A stretch of 64,000 nucleotides of DNA. Source: Rosettibacter sp037481715 (GTDB taxonomy: Bacteria > Bacteroidota > Ignavibacteria > Ignavibacteriales > Melioribacteraceae). A model generated the notes under the pieces. The model ran no database searches, was not told the origin of the DNA, and was given only the letters and a program-made list of their open reading frames with translations. How positions within the stretch are numbered: the first letter of the stretch is position 1; each line of letters begins with the position of its first letter. Positions 1 to 8,399 of this stretch are shown piece after piece. The translations under genes were made by a program, and so were the position numbers. The stretch spans positions 186,001-250,000 of the forward strand of contig JBBFLD010000004.1 of the NCBI GenBank assembly GCA_037481715.1, given 5' to 3'.

Positions 1-761
1 GAACCACCACTAATAAAACTTACCTGATAATCAACAGCCTCGAGATTTTTTAGAATTAATCCAAGCAACTTAATTGCATTTGCTCTTCCTTCATGAATAT
101 TAATTCCTGAGTGACCTCCTTTTAATCCGGATATGAATAAGTAGTATGGTTTCAATCTTGGGTTCAATTTTCCATAATTAATTTTTAATGAACCAACTGT
201 ATCCATTCCACCAGCGCAACCAATATAAAATGCACCATCTTCTTCGGTATCAAGATTTAACAGATACTTTCCTGATATAAAATTATTTTCAAGATTGTTT
301 ACACCAGTCAAACCTGTTTCTTCGTCGACTGTAAATAGCAATTCTAATGGACCATGTTCAAATGAATCATCCAATGCTACTGCAAGAGCTGCTGCAACAC
401 CAATTCCATTATCGGCGCCAAGTGTTGTACCACTTGCTTTAATCCAATCTCCTTCTCTAATTAATTGAATTGGGTCTTTATCAAAATCATGAATGGTGTC
501 TTTATTTTTTTCGCACACCATATCAACATGACTCTGTAGAACAATTGTTGGAGCAGATTCGTAATTCGGTGTTGGAGGCAAATAAATTAGAATGTTACCT
601 GTTTGGTCTTCTTTAAAACTGAAGTTATGTTTTTCAGCAAAATTTTTAAGATATAATCGAATTCTTTCTTCATGCTTTGAGGGACGAGGAATTTGACTTA
701 TTTCAGCAAATCTTTTCCACAAGATTTGAGGTGAAAGACCTTCAATAACTTCATAAGACAT
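1..761 (-). CDS. pepD: Aminoacyl-histidine dipeptidase PepD (M20C), C-terminus cut off by the window edge
   Basis: Cytosolic zinc metallopeptidase that hydrolyses Xaa-His and other dipeptides. Reading from the ATG at 761, about 253 codons are open to the left edge with no stop. The M20 metal-site pattern is present: SHVDMV (H78, D80), LGADNGIG (D117), VDEETG (E147/E148) and NLDTEED (D171), followed by the GGHSG motif where the lid domain starts. The spacing matches that of E. coli PepD. The start is set by the conserved early segment LSPQILWKRFAEISQIPRPS; an ATG four bases upstream is out of frame and soon stops. The gene begins 11 bases after the ychF-like gene on the same strand, so the two are probably cotranscribed. 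The last metal ligand and the C-terminus lie outside the window. Confidence 0.93.
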   Translation of the reverse strand, partial: MSYEVIEGLSPQILWKRFAEISQIPRPSKHEERIRLYLKNFAEKHNFSFKEDQTGNILIYLPPTPNYESAPTIVLQSHVDMVCEKNKDTIHDFDKDPIQLIREGDWIKASGTTLGADNGIGVAAALAVALDDSFEHGPLELLFTVDEETGLTGVNNLENNFISGKYLLNLDTEEDGAFYIGCAGGMDTVGSLKINYGKLNPRLKPYYLFISGLKGGHSGINIHEGRANAIKLLGLILKNLEAVDYQVSFISGG

Positions 762-772
762 GCATTACTCTC

Positions 773-1852
773 TTAATTATGTCGAATATTTAGAATATCT
801 CCATCTTTAACAATGTATTCTTTTCCTTCGAGACGCCATGCACCAGCTTCTTTACATTTACTGAATGAACCATATTTTATAAAATCATCATAATGAACAA
901 CTTCTGCTCTAATAAATTTATTATAAAAATCAGAATGAATTACTCCTGCTGCCTGCTGAGCATTATAATTTTTCTTAATTGTCCATGCTCTGCATTCATC
1001 TTCGCCAACAGTAAAGAAAGACTGCAATCCAAGCATTTCATAAGATGTTCGAAGAATTTTACTTAATGCAGATTCCTTAATCCCATAGTCTTCCATAAAA
1101 ACTTTCTGATCTTCTTCATTTAATTTTGAAAGCTCGAGTTCAATTTTTGCAAAGAAAGGAATTATTGGAACATTTATTTTGCTTAATGCTTTTTTAATTT
1201 CTTCAACATCTTTATCAACAGTGTGAATTGAATCTTCATCAAAATTAATTGCGATGGCAAGTGGTTTCAAAGTAATCAATTGAAAGCCTGATAATAATTT
1301 CAATTCATTATCATCAAGATGAAGTGTTCTCAATGGTTGTTCTTTTTCACAATGAGCAAAGCATTTTTCAATTACGGGGAATTCCCTCTTTAATCTTTCA
1401 TCTTTAGTTTTTTGCAAATCCTTTTTTAGTTTTTCAAGACGATTCTCAAGAAATGCTAAATCAGAAAGTAGAAATTCTGTTTCTAAAAATTCTATGTCTC
1501 TTACAGGATTAATATCACCAAGTGGATGAATTATAGTATCATCATGAAAAGCACGAATTACATAAAACAATGCATCATTATTTCTAACACTATTTAAAAA
1601 AGCAGAGGTTATTTTAACTTTGTTATCTTCTGAAGTTCTTAAGCCAGGAATATCAAATACTTCAATTGTAGCATTAACCTGTTTTTTAGGATTGAAAATT
1701 TTTGTCAAATTATCGAGACGCTCATCAGGCACTTTAACTACTTCTACAGCTGCTTCTTCTTTTATTGAACTTTGCTGTGAAGAACTTTTTGAAAGTGTAT
1801 GAAACAAAGTAGTTTTACCAGAATATTGTAAACCAACTAAACCAATCTGCAT
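773..1852 (-). CDS. ychF: YchF-like P-loop ATPase (Obg family, DUF933/TGS C-terminus), divergent
   Basis: YchF proteins are ribosome-associated ATPases of the Obg superfamily. At 359 residues this one has the usual YchF length. The N-terminal P-loop is GLQYSGKTTLF (about 7-17) instead of the usual NVGKST type. DIPGLR takes the switch II place, but the glycine-rich KGAxKGEGLGN stretch that normally follows is missing and is replaced by an unrelated TSEDNKVKITSAFLN stretch. The family block NPVRDIEFLETEFLLSDL follows, then a coiled-coil helical arm. The C-terminus ends in a TGS-like GDILNIRHN. ATP-type specificity (INFDED in place of NVNE) is likely but unproven. The gene lies just upstream of pepD. 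It could be a paralogue with another role rather than the only YchF of the cell. Confidence 0.85.
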   Translation of the reverse strand: MQIGLVGLQYSGKTTLFHTLSKSSSQQSSIKEEAAVEVVKVPDERLDNLTKIFNPKKQVNATIEVFDIPGLRTSEDNKVKITSAFLNSVRNNDALFYVIRAFHDDTIIHPLGDINPVRDIEFLETEFLLSDLAFLENRLEKLKKDLQKTKDERLKREFPVIEKCFAHCEKEQPLRTLHLDDNELKLLSGFQLITLKPLAIAINFDEDSIHTVDKDVEEIKKALSKINVPIIPFFAKIELELSKLNEEDQKVFMEDYGIKESALSKILRTSYEMLGLQSFFTVGEDECRAWTIKKNYNAQQAAGVIHSDFYNKFIRAEVVHYDDFIKYGSFSKCKEAGAWRLEGKEYIVKDGDILNIRHN

Positions 1853-1963
1853 TCGAGTTTCTCAATTATTAATTTCAAATTTCATGACCGCTAATATAAT
1901 AAATAAACAACACGAGAAAGAGCTGATATTTATACTTTTTTTTAAGTTAGCAGATAAAGATTT

Positions 1964-2248
1964 CTACGACACAATTTGTGTATGTAAAGCTATCTCTTCT
2001 AAGATTGATGTTACTTTCAAACAATCACTCAATTCACCTGAATAAACCACAGCTTTTCCTTTTACATGAGCTTCGAAAGCATATTTACGAGCCTGCTCAT
2101 AACTGCAGCCTGTTGCTTTTATTAATTGCTCTATTACTTCATCGAACGTGTGAATATCATCATTGTAGAGAATAACTTTGTAAGGAAGATTAACCGTAAC
2201 CTCTTCTTCAATAACAGGTTCTATTTTACCAGGTTTTAATTCTTCCAT
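1964..2248 (-). CDS. clpS: ATP-dependent Clp protease adaptor ClpS
   Basis: Small adaptor (94 residues) that delivers N-degron substrates to the ClpAP/ClpCP protease. After a flexible acidic N-terminus of about 20 residues, the folded ClpS core begins with YKVILYNDD (YNDD at 28-31), the hallmark of the family, and contains AHVKGKA with the conserved histidine (H61) of the N-end binding pocket. The length is typical. No clpA or clpC gene is nearby. The gene stands 111 bases upstream of the ychF-like gene on the same strand and may be the first gene of that short run. Confidence 0.93.
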   Translation of the reverse strand: MEELKPGKIEPVIEEEVTVNLPYKVILYNDDIHTFDEVIEQLIKATGCSYEQARKYAFEAHVKGKAVVYSGELSDCLKVTSILEEIALHTQIVS

Positions 2249-2379
2249 AACTTATTCCCTAATTTCTACTCTAAAATTATAAAAACGATTTCAAAAAATG
2301 AATTCAAAAAAACCTCATCAATTCTGATGTTTCTTTTCATAAAATTCTAAGGAACAGCAGAAAAGATTTTACATTATTC

Positions 2380-2411
2380 TTTGAAAATTCAATTAAGTGA
2401 TAATATATTTC
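2380..2411 (+). promoter_or_regulatory. Predicted promoter of the etfBA operon
   Basis: TTTG (2380-2383), a 20-base spacer and TATATTTC (2404-2411). This matches the Bacteroidota pattern TTTG-N19-21-TAnnTTTG with one mismatch. It lies about 30 bases before a good ribosome-binding site (GGAGG, about 2432-2437) and the etfB ATG. Confidence 0.55.
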
Positions 2412-2441
2412 AACTCAGGATTGAACATTTTTGGAGGTTAG

Positions 2442-3188
2442 ATGAAAATTGCAGTATGCATCAATCATGTTCCCGATACAGCAGCAAAAATCAATATCAG
2501 CAGCGACGGCAAAAATATTGAATCCTCTGGTGTTGCTTATGTATTAAATCCTTATGATGAATTTGCTATTGAAGAAGCATTAAAAACTAAAGAATTATTA
2601 GGAGGTGAAACAATTGCAATTAGTTTAGGAGGCGAAGCTAACAAGGAAACTTTAAGAAAAGCACTTGCAATGGGGATTGATGAAGCTGTATTATTAAAAG
2701 ATGAGAGCTATCGCGATTCTTTGTCTGTAGCAAAAGCTCTTGCAGACGAAATTAAATCTCAAGGGGCAGAAATTGTTTTCTTTGGCAAGCAGTCTGTTGA
2801 TTATGATAATTCAATTGTTGGACAACTTGTTGCTGAACTTTTAGGCTTTAATTCTGTTTCTACAGTTGTAGAATTAAATATCTCAGGAAATAAGATTATT
2901 GCTGCAAGAGAAATTGAAGGCGGTAAAGAAATTGTTGAAACTTCTTTGCCTGTTGTAATTACAGCACAAAAAGGTTTGAATGAACCGAGATATGCATCGT
3001 TAAAAGGAATTATGGCAGCTAAGAAAAAAGTGATAACTGAAAAACAGCCTGCTGTTTATCAAAATTATGTTGAAGTAATTGAATTGAAAAAACCTGCTCC
3101 AAAACAACAAGGCAGAATATTAGGGACAGATGTATCGGCTGTTCCTGAATTAGTTCGTTTACTGAGAGAAGAAGCAAAAGTAATTTAA
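2442..3188 (+). CDS. etfB: Electron transfer flavoprotein beta subunit
   Basis: EtfB pairs with EtfA to form the FAD/AMP- or FAD-containing heterodimer that takes electrons from acyl-CoA and related dehydrogenases. At 248 residues it has the normal length. The start MKIAVCINHVPDTAAKI and the block LNPYDEFAIEEALK are typical of the family, as is the signature region KQSVDYDNSIVGQLVAELLG near 120-140, followed by the EGGKEIVETSLPVVITAQKG segment. It is preceded by a GGAGG ribosome-binding site and a promoter-like sequence. It heads a plus-strand operon with etfA (9 bases away) and the nuclease gene. No acyl-CoA dehydrogenase or ETF:quinone oxidoreductase is in view. Confidence 0.95.
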   Translation: MKIAVCINHVPDTAAKINISSDGKNIESSGVAYVLNPYDEFAIEEALKTKELLGGETIAISLGGEANKETLRKALAMGIDEAVLLKDESYRDSLSVAKALADEIKSQGAEIVFFGKQSVDYDNSIVGQLVAELLGFNSVSTVVELNISGNKIIAAREIEGGKEIVETSLPVVITAQKGLNEPRYASLKGIMAAKKKVITEKQPAVYQNYVEVIELKKPAPKQQGRILGTDVSAVPELVRLLREEAKVI

Positions 3189-3197
3189 GGTGTAATT

Positions 3198-4169
3198 ATG
3201 GCAAATAAGATTTTAGTATTTCTCGAACAAAGAAATAATCAAATTAAAAAATCTTCATTCGAAGCTGCAAGAGTCGCTTCAGATATTGCAAGTAAACTTA
3301 ACTACGAAATTGAAGCAATTGCAATTGGAAATAATATTGATAATTTGCAAGAAGTTGGGAATTATGGAGTTAATCATGTTGTTCATATTAAAAATCCACA
3401 ATTAGAAAATTACTCTACTTCAGCATTTACAAAAATTATTACGAAATATCTAAATGAAACCAATGCTGAAATTTTCTTTATGTCTGGAACAGCTTTAGGA
3501 AAAGATTTAGCACCACATATTTCTGTAAAATTAGATTGTGGATTAGCAAGCGATTGCATAGCTTTAGAATACAGAAACAATGAATTAATTGCTACAAGAC
3601 CAATTTTTGCTGGAAAAGCTTTGATGGACATAAAATTAACAAGCACACGAAAAATATTTATGCTTCGACCAAATGTTTTTAAGGCTGATAAAATTTCAGA
3701 TACAAGTGCTGATGTAAAAACAATCAATGTTGAAGATTTAGATTTATCAACAAGAGTAATTGAAGTAAAAAAATCTGACGGAAAACTTGATGTTACAGAA
3801 GCAGACATTATAGTTTCAGGCGGAAGAGGAATGAAAGGACCCGAACATTTTCATCTTGTTGAGCAGTTAGCAGAAGTTTTAGGTGCAGCTGTTGGAGCCT
3901 CTCGAGCAGTTGTTGATGCCGGTTGGCGTCCCCACAGCGAACAAGTTGGTCAAACTGGAAAAACTGTTTCTCCTACTTTGTATGTTGCTCTTGGTATTTC
4001 AGGTGCAATTCAGCATCTTGCAGGTATGAGATCTTCAAAATATATTGTTGCTATAAATAAAGACAAAGATGCTCCAATTTTTCAAATTGCAGATTATGGA
4101 ATCGTAGGAGATGTTTTTGAAATTGTTCCATCATTAATTGAAGAAATAAAAAAAATAAAATCAAATTGA
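3198..4169 (+). CDS. etfA: Electron transfer flavoprotein alpha subunit
   Basis: Partner of EtfB, 323 residues, normal length. The N-terminal half forms the ETF alpha/beta fold. The C-terminal third is the FAD-binding domain and is very well conserved: VSGGRGMKGPEHF, then GASRAVVDAGWRPHSEQVGQ, TGKTVSPTLYVALGISGAIQ, and a final segment with AINKDKDAPIFQIADYGIVG. The gene directly follows etfB. Its TGA stop shares bases with the TTG start of the next gene (TTGA), which implies translational coupling. Confidence 0.96.
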   Translation: MANKILVFLEQRNNQIKKSSFEAARVASDIASKLNYEIEAIAIGNNIDNLQEVGNYGVNHVVHIKNPQLENYSTSAFTKIITKYLNETNAEIFFMSGTALGKDLAPHISVKLDCGLASDCIALEYRNNELIATRPIFAGKALMDIKLTSTRKIFMLRPNVFKADKISDTSADVKTINVEDLDLSTRVIEVKKSDGKLDVTEADIIVSGGRGMKGPEHFHLVEQLAEVLGAAVGASRAVVDAGWRPHSEQVGQTGKTVSPTLYVALGISGAIQHLAGMRSSKYIVAINKDKDAPIFQIADYGIVGDVFEIVPSLIEEIKKIKSN

Positions 4170-4774
4170 ACAAAGTTCAGGTAGAAATATTAGGATTATC
4201 GGCAAGCCCTTCCACAGGAGGGGCTTATGCTCTGCTGCTGAAAGAAGTATACGGCATACGACGCCTTCCAATTATTATTGGCTCCTTTGAAGCTCAATCA
4301 ATTGCACTTGAGCTTGAAGGCATTAAAGCACCGCGACCTTTAACACATGATTTATTAAAAAGTGTAATCGAGCATTTGGGAGGGACTGTTACAGAAGTAA
4401 TTATAGATGAATTAAAAGACAATACTTTTTATGCTAAAATAAAAATTGAAATATCATCTTTTACACATGAAATTGATTCCCGCCCAAGTGATGCTATTGC
4501 TCTTGCTGTAAGAACCGGTACACCTGTTTATGTTGCAGAAGATGTAATGCGACTTGCATCGTTTGTTCCATCAAGCGAAGATATTGAAGAAGAATCTTCT
4601 CCAGAAGAAGAATCTCCAGAAGAGGAAGAAGAAAAACCTGCCAAAAAATCATCTAAAGAAGCAAGACTTGCTGAATTGCAAAACCAGCTTAGAGAAGCTA
4701 TTGAAAAAGAAGATTATGAACGTGCAGCAAAATTGAGAGATGAAATAAATAAAATTAAAGGTCAGCAGAATTAA
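4166..4774 (+). CDS. Bifunctional nuclease domain (DUF151) protein with C-terminal UVR motif
   Basis: 202 residues. Residues about 1-125 form the bifunctional nuclease (BFN/DUF151) domain, with typical stretches VEILGLSASPSTGGAYALLL, RLPIIIGSFEAQSIALELEG and DSRPSDAIALAVRTGTPVYV. An acidic low-complexity linker (about 130-160, rich in Glu and Ser) leads to a UVR motif near 168-200 (EKEDYERAAKLRDEINKI), the helical element by which UvrB and UvrC interact. The start is TTG at 4166, overlapping the etfA stop as TTGA; no strong ribosome-binding site is seen, which fits translational coupling. DUF151 proteins can cut DNA and RNA in vitro. The real role here is unknown, and co-expression with etfBA is not obviously functional. 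Confidence 0.88.
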   Translation: MNKVQVEILGLSASPSTGGAYALLLKEVYGIRRLPIIIGSFEAQSIALELEGIKAPRPLTHDLLKSVIEHLGGTVTEVIIDELKDNTFYAKIKIEISSFTHEIDSRPSDAIALAVRTGTPVYVAEDVMRLASFVPSSEDIEEESSPEEESPEEEEEKPAKKSSKEARLAELQNQLREAIEKEDYERAAKLRDEINKIKGQQN

Positions 4775-4783
4775 AAAATTCCA

Positions 4784-6265
4784 TCAGTTAAAAGCTATCT
4801 TTCCAATTTCACATTCAAGGCATTTTCCTTTTGAACAGTAACTTCTAAATAAATCAATCATTCCCTGTGAAAGTATTGTTTTATTGATGTGTTCATTCAA
4901 AGAAAGTGCGGTTCCAACATCTGTAATAATTTGATTTTCAGATTTCTGTTCATAAACACTGTAAACTTTCAAAATTTTCTTTGGAATAATTTTATTCCCA
5001 AATATCTCAAAATAGACTGCAAAGAAGGGAAGAATTACATTAATTACAATTTCATCAGCTCGTGTTGCACCAACAAAATATTTTATCTCACTCTTTGCTA
5101 ATTGATTAAATACATAGTGATTCTTCCAGTAACCTTCTGATTTAATTACAAAAAGTGAACGAAGTGAATTAATTAATACTGTTAATTTTTGTATCTCTGA
5201 TATTTTCTTTGCAATTACTCCAATTAAATCTCCATAAAGAATTTCGTTTAATATTCTTGCTCCAGCTGCAATTCTTATCGTTGGAAAGTTTTGAGGTCTA
5301 AGTTTGAAGAAATGCCATTGACTTTCATTCATGTACTTTCCATCATAGAAAGGTTTTATTGAATTCCAGTGAAGCAATATACTATCGAGATATTTTTTGC
5401 TTTCCTCTTCACTTACTTCTTTATTAGAATTGATTAATCCCGATATAAAAAATAATGCTGCTTCAAATTTTTGAATTATTATTCCATCTCGTTCAATTTT
5501 TTTTAGAAATTCAATATTTGCATGTTGTGCAAGAGTTGTCATTGGAACTTTATTTTTCGAATATCCAAGAGCCTCAAAAATTAGTTCATAGAATAACTGC
5601 TGCCATACTTCTTTGTTCGAAAAATCAGAATGTTTGAATTGCCGTTCATGAAATTTTGGAGTTAACTCGTATGAAATCGCAGGTTCTTTAATATTTAGTT
5701 CTTTCAAAAATTGGAGTTCTTTTAGCCGCTCATAAATTCTTTTACATTTTTTATTGAATCTTTCAATTCCCAACTGAGTTAAAAATTTTTCTTTGACTTC
5801 AAACGGAACAATACGATTAACTTCAGAGCACTTTAGTAAACTGATTGTATCTTTCTTATCTTCTTCGATGCTGCCCTTTAATTTTTCTATGGTTTCATCA
5901 TGAATTAAATTTGATAAGCAAATCGAAGGGACTTTTCTTCCGTTTCTTGTATAAACATAACTATGATTATTCTTATTTGTAAGAGTTACATGAAGAATTA
6001 CGCTGTTGTATTTATTGTCGATATTATGACCATGAGATTTCCAATCCGAATAATCAATATCAATTTCAACATCACCCACATAAGTTAGATTGCCAATTCG
6101 AATTCGAGCATTTTTAAAATCGGGACCTGCTAAATCTTCGTTGCGGTTTCCTTTATCGATAATAAAAATATCGTCACCGTTATCTAATTTGATGACATCA
6201 TTGAAATGGTGTTTTTGCCAGATTTCGTAAAGAATGCTCTCTTGAATTTTTTGTTCTGAACCCAT
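4784..6265 (-). CDS. DUF2851 family protein
   Basis: 493-residue protein that matches my recall of the DUF2851 family, found mostly in Bacteroidota and relatives. It starts with an N-terminal block around LYEIWQKHHF and GPDFKNARIRIGNLTYVGDV, includes the invariant-looking region DYSDWKSHGHN (about 70-80) and FKLRPQNFPTIRIAA (about 320), and ends with a cysteine cluster CSKGKCLECEIGK that may bind metal. No biochemical role is established to my knowledge. It is the last gene of the minus-strand run that begins with pyrG, 92 bases after pyrF, and it converges on the nuclease gene with only 9 bases between the stops. Confidence 0.8.
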   Translation of the reverse strand: MGSEQKIQESILYEIWQKHHFNDVIKLDNGDDIFIIDKGNRNEDLAGPDFKNARIRIGNLTYVGDVEIDIDYSDWKSHGHNIDNKYNSVILHVTLTNKNNHSYVYTRNGRKVPSICLSNLIHDETIEKLKGSIEEDKKDTISLLKCSEVNRIVPFEVKEKFLTQLGIERFNKKCKRIYERLKELQFLKELNIKEPAISYELTPKFHERQFKHSDFSNKEVWQQLFYELIFEALGYSKNKVPMTTLAQHANIEFLKKIERDGIIIQKFEAALFFISGLINSNKEVSEEESKKYLDSILLHWNSIKPFYDGKYMNESQWHFFKLRPQNFPTIRIAAGARILNEILYGDLIGVIAKKISEIQKLTVLINSLRSLFVIKSEGYWKNHYVFNQLAKSEIKYFVGATRADEIVINVILPFFAVYFEIFGNKIIPKKILKVYSVYEQKSENQIITDVGTALSLNEHINKTILSQGMIDLFRSYCSKGKCLECEIGKIAFN

Positions 6266-6357
6266 AGGTCCGTTATATTCTTTTTATTTAGAAAAGAATT
6301 ATCTCTGCAACTGCACTTCAAATTAACACAATATTTTTCTAAATGCTACTATTTTCT

Positions 6358-7161
6358 TTACAAGTTTTGAATTACAGAATTCATCTTTTCGATTTCTTTT
6401 TTTATTGTAATTGGAAATGAATCTGAATTGTCGCAATAAATTAAAGAACGACTAACATTTATCAAATAATTTTTATTGCTGGCAGCATTAAATATTTTTA
6501 CTACATCTTCAAGACTTCCACCCTGCGCACCTACACCTGGAAGAAGAACAGGTAAATCTTCAAATAAATTTACATTTTCTTCCAGTTCTTTTGAGTTTGT
6601 TGCACCGAAAACAATTCCACAATTTTTATTTTGATTCCATTCTTTTACTTTTTCAATAACTTTTTGAAAAACAAATTTGCCATCATTCAGTTTTAATTTT
6701 TCAAAATCTTCTGCCCCTTTATTCGAAGTAAGAGCAAGAATAAAATTAAGTTTGTCTTTAAATTGCAAAAAAGGTTCAAGTGAATCAAAACCCATGTATG
6801 GATGAAGAGTAACAGCATCGCATTTGAAAAAATTAAAAATTGATTCTGCATACATCATAGATGTATTTCCAATATCTCCTCTTTTTGCATCGCCAATGAT
6901 TAAAATATCCTTTGGAATTAATTCAATTGTCGAAATTAGATTTTCAATTCCTTTCAATCCATCTTTTTCATAGAATGCAAAATTTATTTTGAATGCAGCT
7001 GCATTTTCGTAAGTATTTTCAATCACAATTTTATTGAATTCAACAACGGGATTTTTTGATTTTTTTATATAATCTGGAACTTTGTTAATGTCGGTATCAA
7101 GACCAACACAAATATGAAAATTTTTTTGAAGACTGAGATTTAATTTTTCTTGAGCTGTCAT
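6358..7161 (-). CDS. pyrF: Orotidine 5'-phosphate decarboxylase
   Basis: Catalyses the last step of UMP synthesis, orotidine monophosphate to UMP. 267 residues, the longer class 2 type found in Bacteroidota and mycobacteria. The catalytic block DAKRGDIGNT is at 91-100 (D91, K93, D96). The substrate-handling start is HICVGLDTD (16-24), and the phosphate-binding end is LLPGVGAQGGSLEDV with INVSRSLIY near 230. The gene lies 8 bases downstream of rodA on the same strand. With pyrG, purN, purH and, further on, carA and carB, the window holds many nucleotide-synthesis genes. Confidence 0.95.
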   Translation of the reverse strand: MTAQEKLNLSLQKNFHICVGLDTDINKVPDYIKKSKNPVVEFNKIVIENTYENAAAFKINFAFYEKDGLKGIENLISTIELIPKDILIIGDAKRGDIGNTSMMYAESIFNFFKCDAVTLHPYMGFDSLEPFLQFKDKLNFILALTSNKGAEDFEKLKLNDGKFVFQKVIEKVKEWNQNKNCGIVFGATNSKELEENVNLFEDLPVLLPGVGAQGGSLEDVVKIFNAASNKNYLINVSRSLIYCDNSDSFPITIKKEIEKMNSVIQNL

Positions 7162-7169
7162 AATTTTAT

Positions 7170-8399
7170 TTATGTATGAAGTTTTCTGTTTCGATAAATG
7201 TTTGAAACAATACCGAGTAAAATCATATTTGAAATTAATGAACTACCGCCATAACTTAAAAATGGAAGTGGCAATCCAATTACCGGGGTTAAGCCTAAAT
7301 TCATTCCAATATTAATTGCAAAGTGTGAAAATAATAAACTCAAAAAACCAATAATTACTAGAGAACTAAATTTATCTTTTGCAATTGAGGACAATTTAAG
7401 TAGTCGAATAAAAATAATTAAAAATAGAGTTAAAACAATCACACTTCCGATAAAACCAAATTCTTCTCCGATAACACAGTAAATAAAATCTGTCCATTGT
7501 TCCGGAATAAATCTAAGCTGAGTTTGATTTCCCTGCATAAATCCTTTACCCAAAAGTCCGCCTGAACCAATTGCAAGTTTAGCCTGCAATGCATTATAAC
7601 CTGAACCAAGCGGGTCAGCAGATGGGTCTAAAAATGCAGCTATTCTTTTTTGCTGATGAGGTTTAAGAATTTTATAGATATAATCAAAAAAGAAACTTGC
7701 CCCCAAATTCATAACAAATACAATAATGCTGTTAAAAATATCTCTCTTAAATAAGAACAGTGCAATTATTACCCCGGCAAGTGCTAGAATGAAAGCATAA
7801 GTTCCAAATAGTGATACAAAAGTAACTATTCCAGGGGAAAGAACAACAAACAATCCAAACAAACTTATACCGCTCCAGTAAATCAAAGATAATGTAATAA
7901 TAGCAAAGACAATTGCTGTTCCAGTATCAGGTTCTAATAAAATTAAAATTACAGGAACAAAACCAATCATCAATGCAATTCCAATATCTTTAATGTTATT
8001 AATATCTCTATCTTTATAAGTCAACCAGTAAGACAAAGCCAGTATAGTTCCAATTTTAGCAAATTCAGAGGGTTGAAAACCAATAGGACCAAAATCAAGC
8101 CAGCTTTTTGAACCGTAAACAGATTTGCCTATAACTAAAACAATTATCAAAAGAAAAATCGAAGAAGCATAAAAAGGAATGGTAAATTTTTTAAATGTTT
8201 GCTGCGGAAGTGAATAGATTATAAAAAATATTATTAAAGATACAGAGGCAAAAAAAACTTGCTTGAGAAAATTTCCGCTTGCTGTCGGGTGATTAACCGT
8301 AGAACTATAAATTGCTGCCAATCCAACTGCAATCAAAATAAATGCAGGAATGAAAATCATCAAATCAAATTTGTCGTTTAACTTATATTCAATTTTCAT
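7170..8399 (-). CDS. rodA: Rod-shape peptidoglycan glycosyltransferase RodA (SEDS family)
   Basis: SEDS-family polytopic membrane protein that polymerises glycan strands in the elongasome together with PBP2. 409 residues with about ten hydrophobic segments. SEDS hallmarks are visible: YGSKSWLDFGPIGFQPSEFAK near 92-112, LEPDTGTAIVF near 153, a loop with FIPEQWTDFIYCVIGEEFGFIG near 293-314 and the end block GLTPVIGLPLPFLSYGGSSL. Its start overlaps the end of mrdA by 11 bases. The gene order mreB-mreC-mreD-mrdA-rodA is the classic rod-shape cluster. Confidence 0.96.
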   Translation of the reverse strand: MKIEYKLNDKFDLMIFIPAFILIAVGLAAIYSSTVNHPTASGNFLKQVFFASVSLIIFFIIYSLPQQTFKKFTIPFYASSIFLLIIVLVIGKSVYGSKSWLDFGPIGFQPSEFAKIGTILALSYWLTYKDRDINNIKDIGIALMIGFVPVILILLEPDTGTAIVFAIITLSLIYWSGISLFGLFVVLSPGIVTFVSLFGTYAFILALAGVIIALFLFKRDIFNSIIVFVMNLGASFFFDYIYKILKPHQQKRIAAFLDPSADPLGSGYNALQAKLAIGSGGLLGKGFMQGNQTQLRFIPEQWTDFIYCVIGEEFGFIGSVIVLTLFLIIFIRLLKLSSIAKDKFSSLVIIGFLSLLFSHFAINIGMNLGLTPVIGLPLPFLSYGGSSLISNMILLGIVSNIYRNRKLHT

